10,455 nt of DNA from a bacterium (lineage in GTDB: Bacteria; UBP15; UBA6099; DSWB01), in contig JAGUYV010000242.1 in the NCBI GenBank assembly GCA_020061125.1, positions 1-10,455 of the forward strand, read 5' to 3'. The position numbers and the translations under genes were made by a program. This document shows positions 5,660 through 10,455 of this stretch, piece by piece (the first letter of the stretch is position 1; each line of letters begins with the position of its first letter). The notes under the pieces are model-generated. The model was not told the origin of the DNA. It did no database searches and was given only the letters and a program-made list of their open reading frames with translations.

Positions 5660-7282
5660 TCAGAATCCTATCCACAGGCGCAGATCGCGGAAAGTGACGA
5701 TTATGATCAGCCCTATCAGGATGCAGAACCCCACATAGTTGATGAGGTTCTGGCGTTCCGCGTTCAGCGGGCGGCCCGTGACGCCTTCCCACAGGAAGAA
5801 AACGATGTGCGCGCCATCCAGGGCCGGGAACGGCACCAGGTTGATGATGGCCAGGCACAGGCTGATGAACGCGAAGAAGCTGATGAAATCGCGCAGTCCG
5901 TTGCGCGCGAAAGTGCTGGCGTACTGCATGATGCCGACCGGCCCCGCGATTTCGTCCGTGGACACCTCGCGGGTTACGAGCTGGCGGATGCCCTTGAAAA
6001 AGCCCGTGAACAGGTTGCCGCCGCTTTCCACGCCCAGGGCCACGGCCTCGCCCAGGCCCACGCGCCGGTTCACCGGATACAGGGTCAGCCCGATATCCGC
6101 GCCGGGCGTTGCGGCGATCTCCAGCTTGCGCGGCTCTTCGCCCCTGCGGTACATGGTGATCCGCGTGGGGTTCTCATTTGCGTTGTATGTATTTTTCTTT
6201 TCGTATTCCTGGCGGTCAAAGTCGAGAATGATGTCTCCGGCCTTGAGACCGGCTTTTGCGGCCGGGCTTTCCGGCGTTACGGACTTGACCTGGCGCGGCG
6301 TGGGGATGGACGGGAAAATGCCGTGCTCCCACCGGGTCTGCATCACGCCCGGCTGATGCGCGGGCGTGATGGTCTTTTTGTCCGTTTTCCCGTCCCGCTC
6401 GACAACGAACTCGTGCGCCTTGTCCTCGCCCTTTTGGATGAGCGCATGGAGCTGTCCGATGTGGCGCAGCTTTTCGCCGTCAATGCTCACCAGAATGTCG
6501 CCGGCGCGGATACCCGCTTTGTCCGCGGGGCTGTCCGGAGTGACCTTGCGCACCTTGAGCGTGCGTTCGTCCGGGGCCGCCATCACGCCGATGAGCCACT
6601 GCTCGGGCGTGCGCACGCGCGTCTTGCGCGGCTTGAAAGTTTTCTTCAGCGTCTTGAAATCGCGCTTGAGCGTGAGGGTGACGGATTCGCCCCCGTTTTC
6701 CTGCATGAGCTGCTCGAAGTGCGCGACATTCCTCACCGGCTCGCCGTTGACCGCGACGATGGTGTCGTCTTTCTTGACGCCCGCGTCTCCCGCGGGCTTG
6801 CGCGGGTCCACCACATAGCTGGCCACAACCGCGGAATCTTTCTGAATGTACGGCTCGAGAGCGCTGTATTCCACGGGCAGGGTGCGGGACACGCCCCATA
6901 TCAGCGGGATGCCGATCAGCAATATCAGCGCCAGCACGAAATTCATGAACGGCCCGGCGAAAATCACCGAAATTTTGGCCCAGGTGGGCTTGACGCGCAG
7001 GCTCTTGTGCCGCAGGTGCACGGGCACATCGTCGTCCTCTTCGCCGATGAGCTTGACATAGCCGCCGATGGGGAACGCGCACAGCTTGCAGTAGGTTTCG
7101 CCCCACTGGAACCCGAACAAAGCCGGCCCCATGCCCAGCGCAAATTCGGTGGCGCCCACACCCACTATCTTGGCCATGAGGAAATGCCCAAGTTCGTGCA
7201 GAAAAATCACAATGCCGAACGCCACCACGATCTGGATGACGAGTCTGCCGATGTCAAATGCGTTCAGTAAAAAATTCTCCAT
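5660..7282 (-). CDS. rseP: RseP-type site-2 intramembrane metalloprotease with three PDZ domains
   Basis: A 540-residue zinc metalloprotease of the S2P/RseP family, which cuts transmembrane segments of anti-sigma factors or signal-peptide remnants inside the membrane. H29-E-L-G-H33 in the first helix gives two zinc ligands and the catalytic Glu; NLVPFPALDG (481-490) supplies the third ligand, D489. FAGPFMNF (108-115) is the second conserved helix, and GPVG (447-450) precedes the C-terminal helices. Between them lie three PDZ-like repeats at about 152-206 (AGVKKDDTIVAVNG), 243-298 (AGIRAGDILVSIDG) and 332-390 (AGLKAGDIILDFD). Most RseP proteins have two PDZ domains and about 450 residues, so this one is enlarged by one repeat. 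The usual neighbours dxr and cdsA are absent; tyrS lies upstream and a glycosyltransferase downstream. The Shine-Dalgarno before the ATG is weak. Confidence 0.93.
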   Translation of the reverse strand: MENFLLNAFDIGRLVIQIVVAFGIVIFLHELGHFLMAKIVGVGATEFALGMGPALFGFQWGETYCKLCAFPIGGYVKLIGEEDDDVPVHLRHKSLRVKPTWAKISVIFAGPFMNFVLALILLIGIPLIWGVSRTLPVEYSALEPYIQKDSAVVASYVVDPRKPAGDAGVKKDDTIVAVNGEPVRNVAHFEQLMQENGGESVTLTLKRDFKTLKKTFKPRKTRVRTPEQWLIGVMAAPDERTLKVRKVTPDSPADKAGIRAGDILVSIDGEKLRHIGQLHALIQKGEDKAHEFVVERDGKTDKKTITPAHQPGVMQTRWEHGIFPSIPTPRQVKSVTPESPAAKAGLKAGDIILDFDRQEYEKKNTYNANENPTRITMYRRGEEPRKLEIAATPGADIGLTLYPVNRRVGLGEAVALGVESGGNLFTGFFKGIRQLVTREVSTDEIAGPVGIMQYASTFARNGLRDFISFFAFISLCLAIINLVPFPALDGAHIVFFLWEGVTGRPLNAERQNLINYVGFCILIGLIIIVTFRDLRLWIGF

Positions 7283-7296
7283 GAAAACACCGCATG

Positions 7297-7310
7297 CGCG
7301 CGTACGCGCG
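7297..7310. repeat. Perfect 14-bp palindrome in the rseP leader
   Basis: CGCGCGTACGCGCG is a perfect inverted repeat 14 nt upstream of the rseP ATG. In RNA it could fold as a short very GC-rich stem with a GUAC loop next to the ribosome site; in DNA it could be a dimer-binding operator. A weak -10-like TATGTT on the minus strand (7327-7332) would place a transcription start near 7320, keeping the palindrome in the leader. Alternating CG runs are common at this base composition, so a chance origin is possible. Confidence 0.4.
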
Positions 7311-7341
7311 AACCTTCCATATCAGTAACATACACATTTCT

Positions 7342-7377
7342 AAAATAGCGGAAAGCCCGGCGGGTGTCCAGCCGGGC
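7342..7377 (-). terminator. Probable terminator after tyrS
   Basis: Just past the tyrS TAA, GCCCGGC and GCCGGGC (7371-7377 and 7355-7361, read on the minus strand) form a 7-bp stem with a 9-nt loop, followed by TTTCCGCTATTTTA. The T tract is interrupted, so termination may be partial and some readthrough into rseP, 60 nt further on, is possible. Confidence 0.55.
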
Positions 7378-7381
7378 GCGC

Positions 7382-8659
7382 TTACTGTCCGGCAACCCGG
7401 ACCAGGTGGTATTTCTTTTTGCCGTGCCGCAGCACCATGATGGAATCCGCCAGCAAATCCGCCGCGCCCGCCACGCGATCCGCGTCTCCGGCCCGCTCGT
7501 TGTTCAGATACACGCCGCCCTGATCAATGAACCGCCGGGCTTCGCCCCTGGACTTGCACAGCCCGGTCTCGGTGAGCAGATCCACCAGGGGCATGCCCGC
7601 CTGCACGCGGCTGCGCGGAACCTCGCTCGACGGCACATCCTTGAAAATGTCCTCGAGATCCGTTTTCCCGAGTCCGGAAAGCGCGCCGCCGAACAGGGCG
7701 TTGCTCGCGCGCAGGGCCTTTTCCAGTCCCCCCGCGCCGTGCACGGTGCGCGTCAGCTCCGCAGCCAGGGTTTTCTGCGCCGCGCGCTCGTGCGGCTTTT
7801 CGTCGTGCGCCGCGCAGATCGCCGCGATCTCCTCGACATTAAGAAAAGTGAAGATGTACAGAAACCGCTTGGCGTCTTCGTCGGGCTGATTGAACCAGAA
7901 CTGGTAGAACTGGTACGGGGAGGTGCGCTCGGGATCGAGCCACACGGGGTTGCCCTCGGACTTGCCGAATTTCTCGCCTGACGCGGTGGTGAGCAGCGGG
8001 AAAGTGATGCCGTAGGCCTGTGAGCCGCGCACCTTGTGGATCAGGTCCATGCCCGCGGTGATGTTGCCCCACTGGTCGTTGCCCCCGCCCTGGATGGTGC
8101 ACTGGTGTTCGTCGTACAGATGCAGGAAGTCAAAGGCCTGCATGGTCATATAGCTGAACTCGGTGAAACTGATGCCCTGCTCGGACGCCAGGCGCTTTTT
8201 CACGGATTCTTTGCTGATCATGTAGTTGATGGTGAAATGCTTGCCCACATCGCGCAGCCAGTCAATGAACGACATGCCCGAGATCCAGTCGTTGTTGTCA
8301 ATCATGCGCGCGGGGTTTTCGCCCTCGAAGGACAGGAACCGTTCGAGCTGCGCTTTCACGGCGCGGGCGTTTTGCGCCACCTGATCGAGGGTGAGCAGAT
8401 TGCGCTCCTCGGACTTGCCGCTGGGGTCGCCCACCATGGCGGTTGCGCCCCCGACCAGGCACAGCACGCCGTGGCCGTATTTCTGGAAGTGGGACAGGGC
8501 GATGATGGGCATCATGTGCCCCACATGCAGGCTGTCCGCGGTGGGATCGAAGCCAATGTAAATTACGGCTTTTTCGCTGCGCAGGCGGTCCGCCAGCGCC
8601 GGGTCGGTTATCTGCGCAATCATCCTGCGCGCTTCAAGTTCGTGAATCACGGATTCCAT
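7382..8659 (-). CDS. tyrS: Tyrosyl-tRNA synthetase
   Basis: A 425-residue class I aminoacyl-tRNA synthetase that charges tRNA-Tyr in the cytoplasm; length matches the bacterial TyrRS group (about 420). GFDPTADSLHVGH (36-48) contains the HIGH-type signature H45-V-G-H48, GGGNDQWGNI (191-200) is the tyrosine-site region, and KFGKS (230-234) is the KMSKS loop. The C-terminal S4-like RNA-binding domain covers about 357-425. The frame stays open to 8932, but the extension is low-complexity Arg/Gly/Ala-rich and unlike any TyrRS. The ATG at 8659 has AAGGGGAG 9 nt upstream (8669-8676) and gives the family's normal N-terminus, so it is the start. It is transcribed away from the FapA-type gene. A stem-loop and promoter-like sequence precede it. 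Confidence 0.97.
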   Translation of the reverse strand: MESVIHELEARRMIAQITDPALADRLRSEKAVIYIGFDPTADSLHVGHMMPIIALSHFQKYGHGVLCLVGGATAMVGDPSGKSEERNLLTLDQVAQNARAVKAQLERFLSFEGENPARMIDNNDWISGMSFIDWLRDVGKHFTINYMISKESVKKRLASEQGISFTEFSYMTMQAFDFLHLYDEHQCTIQGGGNDQWGNITAGMDLIHKVRGSQAYGITFPLLTTASGEKFGKSEGNPVWLDPERTSPYQFYQFWFNQPDEDAKRFLYIFTFLNVEEIAAICAAHDEKPHERAAQKTLAAELTRTVHGAGGLEKALRASNALFGGALSGLGKTDLEDIFKDVPSSEVPRSRVQAGMPLVDLLTETGLCKSRGEARRFIDQGGVYLNNERAGDADRVAGAADLLADSIMVLRHGKKKYHLVRVAGQ

Positions 8660-8685
8660 GTCCAGGCTCTCCCCTTGGCTGTGCC

Positions 8686-8711
8686 GGGCCGGAATGAATG
8701 AATTCCGGCCC
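8686..8711 (-). promoter_or_regulatory. Stem-loop in the tyrS leader
   Basis: A perfect 10-bp inverted repeat, GGGCCGGAAT and ATTCCGGCCC, with a 6-nt loop, lies 26 nt before the tyrS ATG. It has no following T run in either direction, so it is not an intrinsic terminator. If the TATGAT at 8717-8722 is used, the transcript would begin within a base or two of the outer stem, making it a 5'-terminal hairpin that could protect the mRNA or affect translation. No T-box antiterminator sequence is visible. Confidence 0.55.
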
Positions 8712-8716
8712 GTTAA

Positions 8717-8745
8717 ATCATAATCAAGAAACAGCCCGCGCGCAA
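8717..8745 (-). promoter_or_regulatory. Candidate tyrS promoter
   Basis: On the minus strand TTGCGC (8740-8745) is followed after 17 bp by TATGAT (8717-8722), matching the -10 consensus at five of six and the -35 at three of six with ideal spacing. Predicted transcription start is about 8710, giving a leader of about 50 nt that opens with the stem-loop. Confidence 0.4.
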
Positions 8746-9042
8746 AACAAACCGGGCCGGTGTGATCGGAATTGCGTTTGATATTGTCAAAACCGGGAAA
8801 AACCTGATCAAGCGCCGCATGCCCGTGTCCGTGGGCGCGGACCGGAAATGCCAGGCGCGCGCAGACGGCTTCACCGAGAGAGAGGCCTCCGGCGCAGCGG
8901 ATTCTTACGAAGCCGCCCGCTGCATCGAGCAATACCCCGTTCCGGGCTTGACTTCCACTTCAGCCACAATTGAAAAGCCGTTTGGATCCGGTTTGGTGTA
9001 TCGGGCATAAGCCCGCGCACACACGCCGGATCAAACAATAAC

Positions 9043-9067
9043 CCGGATTTCTTCACGAGAAATCCGG
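9043..9067 (+). promoter_or_regulatory. Stem-loop 1 upstream of the FapA-type gene
   Basis: CCGGATTTCT and AGAAATCCGG form a perfect 10-bp inverted repeat around a 5-nt loop (TCACG), ending 52 nt before the ATG at 9120. No T tract follows on the plus strand, so it is not a terminator for plus-strand transcription. No coding gene reads into it from the minus strand. An mRNA leader hairpin or a DNA operator are the remaining choices. Confidence 0.5.
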
Positions 9068-9082
9068 TAACAAACAGAAACC

Positions 9083-9103
9083 GCCGGGCGCGCACAGCCC
9101 GGC
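9083..9103 (+). promoter_or_regulatory. Stem-loop 2 next to the Shine-Dalgarno of the FapA-type gene
   Basis: GCCGGGC and GCCCGGC pair over 7 bp with a 7-nt loop, ending 4 nt before the Shine-Dalgarno sequence at 9108-9114. Its position next to the ribosome site is suited to translational control, though stems of this sort arise easily at this GC content. Confidence 0.4.
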
Positions 9104-9107
9104 CAAC

Positions 9108-9114
9108 AAGGTGA
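9108..9114 (+). promoter_or_regulatory. Ribosome binding site of the FapA-type gene
   Basis: AAGGTGA lies 5 nt before the ATG at 9120 and fixes that start; together with tyrS it shows that this genome does use Shine-Dalgarno initiation, unlike the leaderless-looking genes on the left. Confidence 0.7.
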
Positions 9115-9119
9115 TAATC

Positions 9120-10455
9120 ATGGCACAGATACTGGTGGACCTAAAAGATGTCATCCGCGCGCTGAATGTGGACGAAGCCACGCTGGCGCGGCTGATCCGT
9201 GAGGACAAGCTGCCCGCGTATGCGTTCGAGGACCGGGCCGCCCCCATGAACGGCGGCGGCGCGTCATCGCCCGCGGTTCAAGCGGAGACGGATTCCCCGC
9301 GCTTCGAGCACCGCAGCGATCCGGGCGTGTTCTCGGCTCTGGATTACAACAAGGACGCCGTGCCCCTGTTCCTGCACGACGCGTTCGCCGTGGTGTTCCG
9401 CACCTATGAAACATTTACCTGCGTGCGGCGCGAGCACGCGCACAACGACTCGGTTTACCGCCGCATGCGCCAGGTTTTCGAGGACTTCGGACTGGATGTT
9501 TCCGAGTTCCATAAACTTGCGGGCAGGCACCGCGTATCGCCGGGGTCCTGGCTCTGCACACGAAACGCGCCGCGCGACTTCAACCGCGCCGTGAATGTGC
9601 GCGTGAGTCAGGACAAGCTGCGCGCGTATCTGGTCGTATATCCGGCCCGGAGCGCGGGCACCATCAAGCGCGAGGACATCGAGGCGGTCCTGTTCCGCCA
9701 CGGCATGGGCGCGCACGCGCGTAACCCGCAGATTGACTACATGCTGCGCAACGGCCTGTTTGGACACCTGCTGCTTCTGGCCGAGGGCGAGCCTGCGGCC
9801 GCGGGCCGAGATGCGGTTCTGTTCTATCATTTCAACCGCAGCACGGCACTGACGCCCAGGCTGCTGGAAAACGGCGATGTGGATTTCAAAAATCTGGAAA
9901 ACATCCCCATTGTGCGCGCGGGCGATACACTCATCACCAAACTGCCCGGCGACCGCGGCGCGCCCGGCCGGGATGTATTCGGCGGGGAAATCCCTCCGGC
10001 GCCGGGACGGGATCACCCCCTGCGGCCGGGCACGAACACCCGCGTGGCGCCGGACGGCAACAGCGTGATTGCGATTCAGGAAGGACATGTCTTCTACTCC
10101 GGCGGCGCCGTGCATGTGGAGGAAATCTATTTCGTGGACGGGGATGTGGATTACAGCGTCGGCAACATTGACTTCATCGGCATTGTGGTGGTGAACGGCA
10201 GCGTGCGCGAGGGGTTTTCCATCAAGGCCGGAGGCGACATTCAGATAAACGGCGCGGTGGAAGGCGCGCGCCTGGAGTCGGAGCGGGGCAGCATCCGCAT
10301 CCGCCTGGGCGTGCAGGGCCGGAACCGGGCCGAGCTGTACGCCGCGCGCAATGTGGCCGCCAAGTACATCCTGTCGGCCACGGTCCGGGCGCAGGGCGAT
10401 GTCGCGGTGCAGGAAGCCATCATGCACTCGGACATCGAGGCCGGGTGCCGGGTGC
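9120..10455 (+). CDS. DUF342/FapA-type protein with N-terminal helix-turn-helix, 3' end outside window
   Basis: An open frame from the ATG at 9120 to the window end (445 codons seen, no stop). The C-terminal portion from about residue 240 is a clear DUF342 (flagellar assembly protein A, FapA-type) region: NGDVDFKNLENIPIV (251-265), AGDTLITKLPG (267-277), GRDVFGGEIP (283-292), then the repeated glycine-rich beta-helix-like turns around GDVDYSVGNIDF (341-352), VNGSV (358-362), GGDIQINGAV (371-380) and the final QGDVAV repeats (425-430). Residues 5-38 (VDLKDVIRALNVDEATLARL, then IREDKLPAYAFEDR) closely resemble the MerR/excisionase-type helix-turn-helix pattern of hydrophobic helix, turn, helix, and R-E-x-K-L-P-A wing. 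A low-complexity linker (43-60) follows. Residues 70-160 I do not recognise. FapA proteins help place the flagellar apparatus at the pole, but DUF342 also occurs in non-flagellar species and no flagellar genes are visible here. So the family is confident and the role open. Confidence 0.85.
   Translation, partial: MAQILVDLKDVIRALNVDEATLARLIREDKLPAYAFEDRAAPMNGGGASSPAVQAETDSPRFEHRSDPGVFSALDYNKDAVPLFLHDAFAVVFRTYETFTCVRREHAHNDSVYRRMRQVFEDFGLDVSEFHKLAGRHRVSPGSWLCTRNAPRDFNRAVNVRVSQDKLRAYLVVYPARSAGTIKREDIEAVLFRHGMGAHARNPQIDYMLRNGLFGHLLLLAEGEPAAAGRDAVLFYHFNRSTALTPRLLENGDVDFKNLENIPIVRAGDTLITKLPGDRGAPGRDVFGGEIPPAPGRDHPLRPGTNTRVAPDGNSVIAIQEGHVFYSGGAVHVEEIYFVDGDVDYSVGNIDFIGIVVVNGSVREGFSIKAGGDIQINGAVEGARLESERGSIRIRLGVQGRNRAELYAARNVAAKYILSATVRAQGDVAVQEAIMHSDIEAGCRV

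Larger units (their letters stand above)
8660..9119. other. Divergent intergenic region between tyrS and the FapA-type gene
   Basis: About 460 bp without a convincing gene. The tyrS side holds a Shine-Dalgarno, a stem-loop and a promoter-like pair (entered separately). A perfect TTGACA occurs on the minus strand at 8785-8790, but the hexamer 17 bp on is only GATCAC (three of six), so it is an uncertain second tyrS promoter. On the plus strand TTGACT (8948-8953) and CATAAG (9006-9011) are weak promoter fragments not properly spaced to each other. The FapA side has two stem-loops and four CCGGAT/ATCCGG hexamers between 8986 and 9067. From about 8791 to 8980 I see nothing definable. Confidence 0.6.

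Noticed and set aside
5591-7270. 559-codon plus-strand frame opposite rseP
   Set aside because: It is the antisense shadow of the rseP frame in GC-rich DNA; the minus-strand protein has HELGH, LDG and PDZ motifs.
8785-8790. Perfect TTGACA on the minus strand as the main tyrS promoter
   Set aside because: The hexamer at 17-bp spacing (GATCAC) matches TATAAT at only three positions; kept as a remark in the intergenic entry.
8660-8800. T-box riboswitch before tyrS
   Set aside because: No conserved T-box antiterminator sequence and no terminator with a T run in the leader.
8660-8932. 91-residue N-terminal extension of tyrS open to 8932
   Set aside because: The extension is unlike TyrRS proteins, crosses the stem-loop and promoter-like sequence, and the ATG at 8659 has a strong Shine-Dalgarno and yields the normal length.
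8762-9010. 82-codon plus-strand frame starting with GTG
   Set aside because: No Shine-Dalgarno, no recognisable motif, and it spans the divergent regulatory region; probably open by chance.
9264-10427. 387-codon minus-strand frame opposite the FapA-type gene
   Set aside because: Antisense shadow; the plus strand encodes clear DUF342 repeats and has a ribosome site.

Overview
The window is GC-rich bacterial chromosome, densely packed and without mobile-element, phage, CRISPR or RNA-gene signatures. The housekeeping genes (tyrosyl-tRNA synthetase, RseP-type site-2 protease) are clearly bacterial. The site-2 protease, envelope-directed genes and a DUF342/FapA-type protein suggest a Gram-negative, probably uncultured lineage. 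The sequence alone does not fix the phylum.

Layout. Positions 2-3930 (plus strand) hold the 3' end of an unrecognised gene, a small VTT/DedA-like membrane protein joined to it by a TAATG overlap, two tandem paralogous calcineurin-like metallophosphoesterases, and a membrane-anchored SGNH/GDSL hydrolase. Positions 3950-8659 (minus strand) read, in transcription order, tyrS, a probable terminator, a three-PDZ RseP-type protease, a family 2 glycosyltransferase and a diacylglycerol/sphingosine-kinase-like lipid kinase. The two blocks converge at about 3931-3949. From 9120 a third unit starts on the plus strand: a DUF342/FapA-type protein, cut by the window end, with what looks like an N-terminal MerR/excisionase-type helix-turn-helix. 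It is divergent from tyrS across about 460 bp holding three good stem-loops.

How the genes may work together. VTT protein, SGNH hydrolase, lipid kinase, glycosyltransferase and RseP all fit lipid or envelope handling, and the metallophosphoesterases could act on a phosphorylated metabolite in the same setting. This is inference from neighbourhood; no pathway can be named.

Most notable signals: (1) almost identical GC-TATAAT-rTGAC blocks placed the same distance (8 nt) before the ATG of the first metallophosphoesterase and of the SGNH hydrolase, implying leaderless mRNAs from dedicated promoters; (2) the HTH-DUF342 fusion with a structured leader; (3) the tandem metallophosphoesterase pair with a shared basic C-terminal tail. 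I found no clear, wholly new multi-gene system.
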